This document shows, one piece after another, positions 55,130-64,000 of a stretch of DNA of 64,000 bases (position 1 is its first letter; every line of letters begins with the position of its first letter). The position numbers and the translations under genes are program-made. The DNA comes from Aquimarina megaterium XH134 (GTDB lineage: Bacteria; Bacteroidota; Bacteroidia; Flavobacteriales; Flavobacteriaceae), in assembly GCF_000520975.1 (NCBI RefSeq), contig NZ_JACB01000040.1:1-64000 (forward strand), read 5' to 3'. The notes beneath the pieces are model-generated. The model saw only the letters and a program-made list of their open reading frames with translations. It made no database searches and was not told the origin of the DNA.

Positions 55130-55594
55130 ATGAGAATGTTAAACACCACAAACCATATTTTTCTGTTTGGTTTTTACCTTATAATTACCAGCACTTTAAC
55201 CGCTCAGGATACCACAAATATTACTCCTGAAACTCCAAATCAGCCCGATTTTGTACCCGTAAACATATTACCACAACCAGAAGCGTCTGTAACTATCAAT
55301 CAAGATCCACGAATAAAAATGCTTCTTGATATAAAATCTAAGATGGAAAAAGATGGAGAATTTAGTGATCGCTACAAGATTCAGTTATATTATGGTAATT
55401 TAAATAAGGCAAATGAAATAATAAGAGCCTCAAAAGAAGCTTTTCCAAAATGGAGTTCGTCGATCCAATGGGAAACACCTAATTACAAAGTATGGATGGG
55501 AAACTATCGCACAAGGCTTGAAGCCGACAGAGCATTAAAAGAAGTGCACACCAAATTCCCTAATGCATTCATATTTAGACCAGAAAAAAAATAA
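55130..55594 (+). CDS. SPOR-domain protein
   Basis: The 154-residue exported protein has a signal peptide (hydrophobic residues 9-23, ending TAQ) and a C-terminal SPOR domain (about 78-152), shown by FSDRYKIQLYYGN, NYKVWMGNYRTRLEADRAL and FPNAFIFR. SPOR domains bind denuded peptidoglycan at division sites. It is divergent from the act operon, and faces infB across a shared terminator. Confidence 0.85.
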   Translation: MRMLNTTNHIFLFGFYLIITSTLTAQDTTNITPETPNQPDFVPVNILPQPEASVTINQDPRIKMLLDIKSKMEKDGEFSDRYKIQLYYGNLNKANEIIRASKEAFPKWSSSIQWETPNYKVWMGNYRTRLEADRALKEVHTKFPNAFIFRPEKK

Positions 55595-55618
55595 AGATTC
55601 TTCTTATTCATAAATAAT

Positions 55619-55646
55619 AAAACCCGATGTTTTCACATCGGGTTTT
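55619..55646. terminator. Bidirectional terminator between SPOR gene and infB
   Basis: A perfect 12-bp inverted repeat (aaaacccgatgt / acatcgggtttt) with a tttc loop lies between two convergent stop codons. Confidence 0.92.
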
Positions 55647-55671
55647 ATTATTTACTAAATTATCCTAGATA

Positions 55672-58494
55672 TTATAGCTTCTTCTTTACGGCTACTTCTT
55701 GATAAGCCTCTACTATATCACCTTCTTTAATATCATTATAATTCTTAATTTGTAGACCACAGTCATATCCTTTTGCTACTTCTTTTACATCATCTTTAAA
55801 TCTTTTTAAAGAAGCAAACTCACCTGTATATACTACAACACCTTCTCGAATCAAGCGTACACCAGAATTTCGGAAAAGTTTACCTGTAAGAACCATACAT
55901 CCTGCAATTGTACCAACTTTAGAGATCTTAAATGTTTCTCTAATTTCTGCAGTTCCTGTAACTTCTTCTTTCATTACCGGAGAAAGCATTCCTTCCATTG
56001 CATCTTTAAGATCATTAATAGCATCATAGATAATCGAATATGTTCTGATATCAATTTCTTCTTTATCTGCAACCTGTCTGGCATTACCAGCTGGTCTAAC
56101 ATTAAATCCAATAATAATAGCATCAGATGCAGATGCCAGCAACACATCACTTTCTGTAATTGCTCCTACTGCTTTATGAATGATATTTACATGAATTTCT
56201 TCCGTAGACAATTTCTGGAACGAATCTGTTAACGCCTCTACAGAACCATCAACATCTCCTTTAAGAATAATATTAAGCTCTTTAAAGTCTCCTAAGGCAA
56301 TTCGACGTCCGATCTCATCTAGTGTAATATGTCGTTGTGTACGCACAGATTGTTCTCTATGTAATTGTGCTCGTTTTGAAGCAATATCTTTAGCTTCTCT
56401 CTCATCTTCTAATACACTAAACTTATCTCCCGCTTGTGGAGCACCATCTAATCCAAGGATTGAAACTGGTGTAGAAGGCCCTGCCTCTTTTACGCTATTT
56501 CCTCGTTCATCCTGCATCGCCTTAATCTTACCGCTATTTTTACCTGCAAGAACATAATCTCCTATTTTAAGCGTACCTGTTTGTACTAAAATAGTAGACA
56601 CATAACCACGCCCTTTATCTAAAAACGCTTCTACAACTGTACCCGACGCTAATCGATTCGGATTTGCTTTAAGTTCTAGTATCTCAGCTTCAAGAAGTAC
56701 TTTTTCAAGTAATTCTTTAACTCCTAATCCAGTTTTAGCAGAAATATCATGGGATTGGATTTTTCCTCCCCAATCTTCTACTAATAAATTCATAGAAGCT
56801 AGTTTTTCTTTTATCTTTTCAGGATTTGCTTCTTGCCTATCTACTTTATTAATAGCAAACACAATAGGAACTCCTGCTGCCTGAGCATGACTAATCGCTT
56901 CTTTGGTCTGTGGCATCACATCGTCATCTGCTGCAATTACAATAATAGCTAAATCTGTTACCTGCGCACCACGTGCACGCATTGCGGTAAATGCTTCGTG
57001 ACCAGGTGTATCTAAAAACGCTATTTTCTGTCCATTTTCTAACTGCACTCCATAGGCTCCGATATGCTGGGTAATCCCACCACTCTCACCAGCTATTACA
57101 TTTTCTTCTCGAATATAATCAAGTAGAGATGTTTTACCATGATCAACATGTCCCATCACAGTTACAATTGGTGCTCTTTCTTCTAAATCCTCGGGAGCAT
57201 CTACAATTTCTTCTATAGACTCCTCGATATCTGCAGTTACAAAATTAACTTCATAACCAAATTCATCTGCTACAATAGAAAGAGTCTCTGCATCTAAACG
57301 CTGATTCATTGTCACCATTATTCCTAATGACATACAAGCCGAAATAATATCGGTGGTTGGCACACTCATCATCGTAGCAACCTCAGAAGCTGTAACAAAT
57401 TCTGTTACCTTAAGTACTTTACTTTCTTGTTCTTGTTGTGCTACATCATCTTCTGCTTTCTGACGATGCTGATCTCTCTTATCTCTACGATATTTAGCCG
57501 CTTTTGACTTATTAGATTTTCCTTGTAATTTTTCAAGAGTTTCTCGTACTTGTTTTTGTACTTCTTCTTCACTTGGCTCTTCTTTTACAATAGCAGGTCG
57601 TTTACCTTTTGCAGGTCCTCTTCCTCTATTTCCACCTCGGTTACCACCACCAGACTGACCTCCTGGTCTACCGCCGCCAGATCCTTGAGAACCACCTCCT
57701 TCTTTACTAATTCTTCGTCGGCGTTTTTTTGCTGCATCACCTGCATTCGAAGATTTCTTATCAGATTTATCTTCTTTCTTTTTAGCAGGTTTTTTAAATT
57801 GAGTTAAATCAATTTTCTGACCTGTGAAATTAGGGCCATCTAATTTCTTATATTGAGTTTTAACCTTCTCTGGCTCTACAGAAACCTCAGCTTCCACTTC
57901 TGGCGCTGGAGTTTCAGGCTTATTTTTGCTCACAACAGGCTCTACAGGTTTATCTTCTTTTATTTCTTTTGGCGCTTGTCGCGTTATTTTAATTCCTTTT
58001 TTCTGAGGTCTATTTGAAACTACTTCTGGAGTTTTGCTTTTTGCCTCTTCCTTTTCTTTTACCTTTTCTTCTACCTTCTCTACCTTAGGAGCTTCAACTA
58101 CTTTTTCTTCGGGCTTTGCAGTATTATCTTCTTGCTTTTCTCCTTCCAGTTCAATCTTACCTACTTGCTTAGGTCCACTTAATTGAGCTTTGGCTTTCAC
58201 AACTTCACGAGCTTCTGCACGTTTACGTTTTTCTTCCTGTTCATTTTCGATCTGCACTCGCAACGCTTCTTTCTCTTTCTTCTTTTCTTCCCCGACTTCC
58301 TTTGAAGCTACTTTTTTACTCTTATCCGTTTGAAATTCATCAAACAAGAGCTGATAAATCTCCGAAGAAATTTTTGTAGTAGGACGCGCATCTATCTCAT
58401 GACCTTTTGAGTTCAAAAAGTCAACAGCCCGATCTAGCGAGATATTGAATTCGCGTAATACTTTATTTAGTCTCATTGTTCCTGCTTCAGCCAT
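55672..58494 (-). CDS. infB: Translation initiation factor IF-2
   Basis: The 940-residue protein has the IF-2 GTPase core with G1 GHVDHGKTSL, G3 DTPGHE and G4 NKVD, and C-terminal domains that bind initiator tRNA. The N-terminal third (about 1-430) is long, charged and of low complexity. It includes a Gly/Arg-rich segment at about 265-295 with many GG and RG pairs, as often seen in this phylum. It is the third gene of the rimP-nusA-infB operon. Confidence 0.98.
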   Translation of the reverse strand: MAEAGTMRLNKVLREFNISLDRAVDFLNSKGHEIDARPTTKISSEIYQLLFDEFQTDKSKKVASKEVGEEKKKEKEALRVQIENEQEEKRKRAEAREVVKAKAQLSGPKQVGKIELEGEKQEDNTAKPEEKVVEAPKVEKVEEKVKEKEEAKSKTPEVVSNRPQKKGIKITRQAPKEIKEDKPVEPVVSKNKPETPAPEVEAEVSVEPEKVKTQYKKLDGPNFTGQKIDLTQFKKPAKKKEDKSDKKSSNAGDAAKKRRRRISKEGGGSQGSGGGRPGGQSGGGNRGGNRGRGPAKGKRPAIVKEEPSEEEVQKQVRETLEKLQGKSNKSKAAKYRRDKRDQHRQKAEDDVAQQEQESKVLKVTEFVTASEVATMMSVPTTDIISACMSLGIMVTMNQRLDAETLSIVADEFGYEVNFVTADIEESIEEIVDAPEDLEERAPIVTVMGHVDHGKTSLLDYIREENVIAGESGGITQHIGAYGVQLENGQKIAFLDTPGHEAFTAMRARGAQVTDLAIIVIAADDDVMPQTKEAISHAQAAGVPIVFAINKVDRQEANPEKIKEKLASMNLLVEDWGGKIQSHDISAKTGLGVKELLEKVLLEAEILELKANPNRLASGTVVEAFLDKGRGYVSTILVQTGTLKIGDYVLAGKNSGKIKAMQDERGNSVKEAGPSTPVSILGLDGAPQAGDKFSVLEDEREAKDIASKRAQLHREQSVRTQRHITLDEIGRRIALGDFKELNIILKGDVDGSVEALTDSFQKLSTEEIHVNIIHKAVGAITESDVLLASASDAIIIGFNVRPAGNARQVADKEEIDIRTYSIIYDAINDLKDAMEGMLSPVMKEEVTGTAEIRETFKISKVGTIAGCMVLTGKLFRNSGVRLIREGVVVYTGEFASLKRFKDDVKEVAKGYDCGLQIKNYNDIKEGDIVEAYQEVAVKKKL

Positions 58495-58537
58495 AAATGC
58501 CTTTTATTTAATGCTCAAATATAATTAATTGTGATTA

Positions 58538-59770
58538 TTAATCTTCAAATTCAGATTTTAATATTCTAATCACTTCGCCTACTGTCTCTTCTTCAAGGTC
58601 AGTTCGCTTTACTAAATCACTAATATCCTGTTCTAAAATACTCTTTGCTGTATCCAAACCAATTTTAGAAAATTCTTCAATAATCCATGAGTCGATTTCA
58701 TCAGAAAACTCTGTAAGCTCTACATCTTCTTCTACACCTTCTCTAAATACATCTATCTCATAACCTGTTAATTGCCCTGCCAATCTAATATTATGACCTC
58801 CTCGACCAATAGCTTTAGAAACCTCTTCTGGTCTTAGCATTACTTCTGCTCGACTGGTCTCTTCATTAATCTTTATAGAAGTTACTTTCGCAGGACTTAA
58901 CGCTCTGGTAATAAATAATTGTAAATTATTTGTATAATTAATAACATCAATATTTTCATTACCCAATTCTCTTACGATACCATGTATACGAGAACCTTTC
59001 ATACCAACACATGCTCCTACAGGATCAATTCTGTCATCATACGAATCTACAGCAACTTTTGCTTTTTCTCCAGGAATTCTAACTACTTTTTTAACTGTAA
59101 TTAATCCATCAAACACTTCTGGTATTTCTGATTCGAACAATTTCTCTAAAAACAGAGGTGATGTTCTAGACATAACAATAGATGGTTTATTACCTTTAAG
59201 CTCTACAGATTCGATTACTCCTCGTACATTTTCTCCTTTCCTAAAAAAATCAGAAGGTATTTGTCTATCCTTAGGCAATATAATCTCATTACCTTCGTCA
59301 TCCAACATTATAATCGCTCTATGACGAATATGATGAACCTCTGCAGTATAAATCTCTCCTTCTAATTCTTTAAACTGTTTATAAATATTAGTATTGTCGT
59401 GTTCATGGATTTTAGAAATCAAATTCTGGCGCAATGCCAATATAGAACGTCTTCCTAAATCTATAAGCTTAACTTCTTCTGATACGTCTTCACCTACCTC
59501 AAAATCAGGCTCTATTTTTTGTGCTTCAGTTAGTGATATTTCTTGATTACCATCTTCAACCTCTCCATCTCCTACTACAATACGGTTTCTCCAAATTTCT
59601 AAATCTCCCTTATCAGGATTTATAATGATATCGAAATTGTCATCACTACCAAACTTCTTCTTTAGAGCATTTCTAAATACATCTTCTAAGATCGACATTA
59701 AAGTAACACGATCTATAAATTTATCATCCTTGAATTCTGAAAATGATTCTATTAATGCGATATTTTCCAT
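58538..59770 (-). CDS. nusA: Transcription termination/antitermination factor NusA
   Basis: The 410-residue protein has an N-terminal RNA polymerase-binding domain, an S1 domain (about 135-200) and KH domains (VGACVGMKGSRIHGIVREL; AIGRGGHNIRLAGQLTGYEIDV). It lies between rimP and infB in the usual order, with gaps of 15 and 43 bp. The family's C-terminal acidic repeats are short here. Confidence 0.98.
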   Translation of the reverse strand: MENIALIESFSEFKDDKFIDRVTLMSILEDVFRNALKKKFGSDDNFDIIINPDKGDLEIWRNRIVVGDGEVEDGNQEISLTEAQKIEPDFEVGEDVSEEVKLIDLGRRSILALRQNLISKIHEHDNTNIYKQFKELEGEIYTAEVHHIRHRAIIMLDDEGNEIILPKDRQIPSDFFRKGENVRGVIESVELKGNKPSIVMSRTSPLFLEKLFESEIPEVFDGLITVKKVVRIPGEKAKVAVDSYDDRIDPVGACVGMKGSRIHGIVRELGNENIDVINYTNNLQLFITRALSPAKVTSIKINEETSRAEVMLRPEEVSKAIGRGGHNIRLAGQLTGYEIDVFREGVEEDVELTEFSDEIDSWIIEEFSKIGLDTAKSILEQDISDLVKRTDLEEETVGEVIRILKSEFED

Positions 59771-59785
59771 ATCAATATATTATAA

Positions 59786-60250
59786 TTAAAATGTTATCAT
59801 AACTTTTGCTTCTACAATATTTTCATAAGCTATATTAGCTTCTTTAGTAACGGTTACTTTACCTTTACCTACTGGCTTAGGCTCCCGTGTTTTCCACGTT
59901 AAGACAACTGCATCTTCGGTCGCCGAGATCAGCTCTCCTTCGATCGTTTCTTCGGTTGTTTTTACCTTAAGTTTTCTACCCACATTCTTTTTGTATTGCC
60001 GAACATGCTTCAGACCTTCAGAAACGCCAGAAGACATCACCTGAAGAGAGAAGTCTTCTTCTTCTCTATCTAAATTGTGCTCAATTGCCCTGCTTACAGC
60101 AATACAATCTTCTACTTTCACACCATTATCACCATCAATAATAATTTCAATACTATTGTCGGGATGAATTTTACTTTCAATTAGAAATAAGGACGGATTT
60201 TCTTGAAGTGCCCCCTCTAATAAATTCTGAACTTTGTCTTTTAATGACAT
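59786..60250 (-). CDS. rimP: Ribosome maturation factor RimP
   Basis: The protein (154 residues from the ATG at 60250, MSLKDKVQNLL) is needed for 30S subunit assembly. Motifs include SRAIEHNLD and LQVMSSGVSEGL. The frame runs to 60286 but that start would lie inside the leader of the predicted promoter region, and the shorter start fits the family. First gene of the rimP-nusA-infB operon. Confidence 0.94.
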   Translation of the reverse strand: MSLKDKVQNLLEGALQENPSLFLIESKIHPDNSIEIIIDGDNGVKVEDCIAVSRAIEHNLDREEEDFSLQVMSSGVSEGLKHVRQYKKNVGRKLKVKTTEETIEGELISATEDAVVLTWKTREPKPVGKGKVTVTKEANIAYENIVEAKVMITF

Positions 60251-60310
60251 AAATAGATAAAAAGAGGGGACTTCTCGTCCCCTCATCCTGGTTTTTTAAT
60301 TTCAACGGTG

Positions 60311-60340
60311 CAAAGATAGTAATAATATCTTATATACAAA
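60311..60340 (-). promoter_or_regulatory. Predicted promoter of rimP-nusA-infB
   Basis: TTTG (60337-60340) and TATCTTTG (60311-60318) on the minus strand are 18 nt apart, matching the Bacteroidetes consensus. The predicted leader is about 55 nt. Confidence 0.7.
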
Positions 60341-60474
60341 ATATCGCTAAGAATGAATTTATTCGTAAATTTAAGATATACTATACAAACAGCTTCTTAC
60401 TTAAACCATATAACCATCAATATGTTCTAAATTCAAAGTGATAAACGAATAACATATTTCAAAAAAGCAGTATT

Positions 60475-61308
60475 ATGATTAAAAGTATACTAGTTCCAAC
60501 AGATTTTTCTAAACAAGCCGAAAGCGCACTAAAAGTAGCCGCTCAAATAGCGAAAAAAAATAATGCCAAAATCTATCTGTTACATATTTTAGAACTCCCT
60601 ATGCATCTTACAGATTTAATGTCTTCTGGAGCACCAGGACCTGCACCAGAGGCCGTTTTTTTTATGAAACAAACCCATAAAAAATTTGAAGAAGTACTAA
60701 ATCAGGATTATTTAAAAGATATTGATGTCATTGAGACTGTAAATTTTGAAGACGTATTGCATGGGATTATTAATTCGAGCACCAAAAACAATATAGACAT
60801 CATCATCATGGGGTCTCATGGCTCCACTGGTTTTGAAGAATTATTTATAGGCTCTAATGCGGAAAAAGTGGTGCGAACATCAAAAAAACCAGTATTAGTT
60901 ATCAAAGAAGATTGTGATATTTTTGAAATTAATGACTTTGTATATGCTACAAATTTTGATGATGAAGATAAACCATGTCTTTTAGCAGCACACGATTTTT
61001 CTAAATCAATTCAAGCAAAACTTCATTTAGTATGGATAAATACAGCTAATGGATTTAAAACCACTTATGAGACCGAAGAAAAAATGAATAATATGATCTC
61101 TAATCTAGCCATAGAGGGGTATAGTTTAAACATCTATAACGACAATACCGTAGAAAAAGGAATACTTAATTTTGCCGACTCTATCAATGCAGGTATGATC
61201 GGCATTAGCACTCATGGCAGAAAAGGAATATCACACTTTATTAACGGAAGCTTAGGGGAAGACGTTGTAAATCATGCAAAAAGACCAGTACTCACTTTTA
61301 AAATTTAA
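60475..61308 (+). CDS. Tandem universal stress protein
   Basis: The 277-residue protein consists of two UspA domains: one at about 1-145 (ILVPTDFSKQAESALKVA, IIMGSHGSTGFEELFIGSNAEKVV) and one at about 146-277 (FVYATNFDDEDKPCL, IGISTHGRKGISHFINGSLGEDVV). The GxxG-9-GS/T-like ATP-binding pattern is kept in both halves. It has no export signal and is transcribed alone, with a terminator directly downstream. Probably stress induced. Confidence 0.92.
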   Translation: MIKSILVPTDFSKQAESALKVAAQIAKKNNAKIYLLHILELPMHLTDLMSSGAPGPAPEAVFFMKQTHKKFEEVLNQDYLKDIDVIETVNFEDVLHGIINSSTKNNIDIIIMGSHGSTGFEELFIGSNAEKVVRTSKKPVLVIKEDCDIFEINDFVYATNFDDEDKPCLLAAHDFSKSIQAKLHLVWINTANGFKTTYETEEKMNNMISNLAIEGYSLNIYNDNTVEKGILNFADSINAGMIGISTHGRKGISHFINGSLGEDVVNHAKRPVLTFKI

Positions 61309-61328
61309 TAGCCATTACTACTAAAAAT

Positions 61329-61360
61329 AAAAAAGGAGCAAATAAATTTGCTCCTTTTTT
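61329..61360 (+). terminator. Terminator of the universal stress protein gene
   Basis: A 15-bp inverted repeat (aaaaaaggagcaaat and its complement) with a 2-nt loop and a run of six T. It also lies just after the tRNA-Gln 3' end on the minus strand and may serve both. Confidence 0.9.
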
Positions 61361-61361
61361 G

Positions 61362-61434
61362 TTGGCCTACTAGGGCTCGAACCTAGACTCTTCTGGACCA
61401 AAACCAGACGTGTTGCCAGTTACACCATAGGCCA
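61362..61434 (-). tRNA. tRNA-Gln (anticodon TTG)
   Basis: The 73-nt minus-strand sequence folds as a tRNA with acceptor arms TGGCCTA/TAGGCCA, T arm GGTTCGAGCC and anticodon arm TCTGG-TTTTGGT-CCAGA, which puts TTG at the anticodon. The 3' CCA is not encoded. A consensus promoter lies just upstream. Confidence 0.95.
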
Positions 61435-61451
61435 ATACGTGTTTGCGGGTG

Positions 61452-61482
61452 CAAATTTAAAATTTTCTTTTGGCTCTGCAAA
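61452..61482 (-). promoter_or_regulatory. Predicted tRNA-Gln promoter
   Basis: On the minus strand TTTG (61479-61482), a 19-nt spacer and TAAATTTG (61452-61459) match the Bacteroidetes consensus TTTG/N19/TAnnTTTG exactly. The start of transcription would be about 10 nt before the tRNA. Confidence 0.8.
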
Positions 61483-61640
61483 CATTTTTTAAAATTTATT
61501 CTACTAAATCAATAATCTATTTATAAAACTGCTGTTAAATGTCTAAAATATAAACTTCTGTTAAGCGTTTCCTAAAAAAACTAAGGTTAAAGTATTTTTA
61601 TTATTAAATTCGCCACACGTTATATAACTGAATAAATCTT

Positions 61641-64000
61641 ATGAGCACATTCAACTTTACCAAGTGGAATAAAATATTAGGATGGATTGTTTTTACCATC
61701 GCTTTATGCGTTTACGCAATGACGGTAGAACCCACTGCTAGTTTTTGGGATGCAGGAGAATACATTGCTACCTCTTCAAAACTACAAGTCGGCCACCCAC
61801 CAGGGGCACCACTTTTTCAAATGATTGGAGCTTTTGCTTCTGCTTTTGCATCAGACCCTACACAAATTGCATTAATGGTGAATATGACTTCTGCGTTTGC
61901 TAGTGCACTTACGATCCTTTTTATGTTTTGGTCAATTACCATTCTTGTGAAAAAAGTAATTGTTAAAGATGAAGAATTAACACAAGGTAAAGCAATGGCT
62001 ATTCTAGGTAGTGGTATAGTAGGGGCTCTCGCCTTTTCCTTTACAGATAGCTTTTGGTTTAATGCTGTAGAAGCCGAAGTATATGCAATGGCCACCTGTA
62101 TTTTATCTGTTCTTTTCTATCTTGGATTATTATGGGAACGAGACATGCATACCTCTAGAGGTAATAAATGGCTACTATTAATTTCTTTTATTGTAGGATT
62201 ATCTTTTGGTGTTCACTTTATGGGATTACTCTCTATCCCTGCAATAGGTCTATTATATTATTTCAAAAATTACAAAGAAATTACTATAAAAAATTTCATT
62301 GTTGCCAATATCGTTGTTGTAGCTATATTATTGTTTATTTTTAAACTCCTACTACCTTCTACACTTAAATTCTTTGGTGCAGCCGAAGTTTTTTTTGTGA
62401 ATTCTATAGGTATGCCTTTTAATTCAGGAACCATTATTGCTGGATTAATAATCGCTGCAGCTTTTTATTTTGGCATAAAATACACTCGTAAAAAAAATTA
62501 TCCACAATTAAACACATTGTTACTATGTGTTATGTTTATCCTAATAGGATTTTCTAGTTGGGTTATGTTACCTATACGAGCAAATGCCGGAACTGTAATT
62601 AATGAAAATAACCCTAATAACGCAAGAGAGCTTCTGGCATATTATAACTTAGAACAATACCCAGAAACCCATCTTTTTTATGGACCTCAATTTACAGAAA
62701 TTTATGCAGGTTTGGATGAGAACAATCCATATGAAGATGGCAAACCGAAATATGAAAAAGATCTTAAAACCGGGAAATATATTATAGTTAACGATTGGAA
62801 AAATGCAAAACAAAACCTTGATGATGCGCATAAAGCCATTTTACCAAGAATGTGGAGCACAGAGCATATTGCTAATTATATGGAGTTTACCGGGCCAATT
62901 AAATTTACAATCAAACCCGAGTATCAAGGTGAAGAAGAATTACTTAATGCTGTTACTCAATTTAGAAGGGAATATGCTACAGGGAAATTAGATAATGATG
63001 ACTACAGTAAATTTCTACAATCGTTTGGTAATTATATCAATGTAGAAAAACCCTCTTTTTGGGATAACGTAGTATATTTATTTGATTACCAAATGGGATA
63101 TATGTACTGGCGTTATTTTATGTGGAATTTTGTTGGACGACAAGATGACAACCAAGGCAAACTTACCGATTTAGAAGGAAATTGGCTTAGTGGTATTAAA
63201 TTTATAGATGAAATTCGATTAGGATCTCAAGATAATTTACCTAGTGATGCTCTTAAAAACAAGGCTCGCAACACTTACTACTTCTTACCCTTACTACTAG
63301 GGTTAATTGGTTTTGTATTTATGCTACAAAGAGATAAGAAAAAGTTCTGGGCATTACTCATTTTTTTCTTATTTACAGGTTTAGCACTAAAAATTTACCT
63401 TAATGAAAGACCTTTTGAACCAAGAGAGCGAGATTATGCACTGGTAGGGTCATTTTATGTATTTGCCATCTGGATAGGATTTGGTGTATATGCTTTGTTT
63501 GATTTACTTAAAAAATATGTACAACCCAAAATACTCGCTCCTATAGTTACCGTGGTTTGTCTATTGGCCGTACCAGTACTATTAGCAGCACAAAACTGGG
63601 ATGATCACGATCGTTCAAATCGATATACTGCACAATCTATGGCAAAAATGTACTTGCAATCTTGCCAAAAAGATGCCATTCTATTTACCATAGGAGATAA
63701 TGACACATTTGCCCTATGGTATGCACAAGAAATTGAAGGCTACCGTACAGATGTTAGAACCGTAAACACAAGCCTTTTTGCAACAGATTGGTATATAGAC
63801 CAAATGAAAAAAGCTGCATATGAAGGAAAACCTATCCCCTCTCAATTAACTCATGAATTCTATCGATTCGGAAATAACGATGCTATTTATCACAAACCCG
63901 TAACTTCTGATACGATGCTTATCAAAAACTGGATGAGATGGATAGAAACAGATGACCCTCGAACTAAAGGAGATTTACAAAGTGGTAAAAAAGTAAATAC
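61641..64000 (+). CDS. DUF2723 family polytopic membrane protein (3' end outside window)
   Basis: The frame begins at ATG 61641 and runs to the window edge (about 786 codons seen). The N-terminal half has about 8-10 membrane helices, with the family signatures PTASFWDAGEYIATSSKLQ, GHPPGAPLF and FNAVEAEVYAMAT, typical of the DUF2723 proteins of Bacteroidetes. The C-terminal part seen contains RPFEPRERDYALVGSF and a soluble region starting IGDNDTFALWYAQ. Members resemble protein O-mannosyl/GT-C-type glycosyltransferases, so a lipid-linked sugar transfer is likely but not proven. The gene lies about 200 bp after the tRNA-Gln gene and is divergent from it. Confidence 0.88.
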   Translation, partial: MSTFNFTKWNKILGWIVFTIALCVYAMTVEPTASFWDAGEYIATSSKLQVGHPPGAPLFQMIGAFASAFASDPTQIALMVNMTSAFASALTILFMFWSITILVKKVIVKDEELTQGKAMAILGSGIVGALAFSFTDSFWFNAVEAEVYAMATCILSVLFYLGLLWERDMHTSRGNKWLLLISFIVGLSFGVHFMGLLSIPAIGLLYYFKNYKEITIKNFIVANIVVVAILLFIFKLLLPSTLKFFGAAEVFFVNSIGMPFNSGTIIAGLIIAAAFYFGIKYTRKKNYPQLNTLLLCVMFILIGFSSWVMLPIRANAGTVINENNPNNARELLAYYNLEQYPETHLFYGPQFTEIYAGLDENNPYEDGKPKYEKDLKTGKYIIVNDWKNAKQNLDDAHKAILPRMWSTEHIANYMEFTGPIKFTIKPEYQGEEELLNAVTQFRREYATGKLDNDDYSKFLQSFGNYINVEKPSFWDNVVYLFDYQMGYMYWRYFMWNFVGRQDDNQGKLTDLEGNWLSGIKFIDEIRLGSQDNLPSDALKNKARNTYYFLPLLLGLIGFVFMLQRDKKKFWALLIFFLFTGLALKIYLNERPFEPRERDYALVGSFYVFAIWIGFGVYALFDLLKKYVQPKILAPIVTVVCLLAVPVLLAAQNWDDHDRSNRYTAQSMAKMYLQSCQKDAILFTIGDNDTFALWYAQEIEGYRTDVRTVNTSLFATDWYIDQMKKAAYEGKPIPSQLTHEFYRFGNNDAIYHKPVTSDTMLIKNWMRWIETDDPRTKGDLQSGKKVN

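Noticed and set aside
61362..61434. tRNA-Gln as insertion site of a mobile element
   Set aside because: No repeated tRNA end or phage-type gene is visible near it.
61817..62095. Minus-strand frame of 92 codons in the DUF2723 gene
   Set aside because: It is antisense to well-conserved family motifs and has no support of its own.
1..64000. CRISPR arrays, rRNA genes, insertion sequences, prophage
   Set aside because: No regularly spaced repeats, rRNA-like stretches, transposase motifs or phage structural genes were found on either strand.

Overview
The window is chromosomal DNA from a low-GC marine-type Flavobacteriaceae, probably close to Aquimarina (the genus is a guess). The evidence is a 2,386-residue SprA (gliding and type IX secretion), an alternative complex III (act) operon followed by aa3 oxidase genes, Bacteroidetes-type TonB proteins, an 875-residue carboxypeptidase-regulatory-domain TonB receptor, LytTR signalling, and promoters of the form TTTG/N17-19/TAnnTTTG.

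Layout. 1-5.8 kb: a secreted beta-helix/HYR protein (cut by the left edge), a metallo-beta-lactamase-fold hydrolase, two TonB proteins, a VanZ-like protein and gcvH. 5.9-16.5 kb: conserved core with sprA, ruvA and the malic enzyme maeB. 16.7-23.8 kb: a trehalose-use locus (GH37 trehalase with a fungal-like EF-hand loop, MFS transporter, TonB receptor, divergent LacI regulator) with a perfect 17-bp inverted repeat as probable operator. 23.8-36 kb: accessory region. A duplicated 3' end of queG (23820-23988) and the intact queG (30108-31034) bracket about 6 kb holding three double-glycine-leader peptides with six cysteines each, a C39-like/VKOR/thioredoxin disulfide-forming membrane protein, a lipoprotein and a LytTR two-component pair. 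Beyond queG and mscS lie two further short peptides with four cysteines each, a lipoprotein and unrecognised genes. 36-40.4 kb: ECF sigma factor, membrane anti-sigma/TPR protein and a large TPR-CHAT protease. 40.5-54.9 kb: cytochrome P450, ruvB, ctaD, ctaC and actFEDCBA. 55-61.4 kb: SPOR protein, infB-nusA-rimP, a tandem universal stress protein and tRNA-Gln(TTG). 61.6-64 kb: a DUF2723 membrane protein cut by the right edge.

How it works together. ActA-F oxidises menaquinol and passes electrons to the CtaC/CtaD oxidase. The trehalose cluster takes up, imports and hydrolyses trehalose under LacI control. The most novel part is the peptide locus: short hairpin elements of one family recur before peptide genes at both peptide sites, the cysteine counts are always even, a dedicated disulfide enzyme is adjacent, and a histidine kinase/LytTR pair sits in the same block. 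This suggests a secreted disulfide-bonded peptide system (signal or toxin), but no peptide exporter is present in the window. A second candidate is the sigma/anti-sigma/CHAT set next to two genes preceded by a shared 34-bp element.
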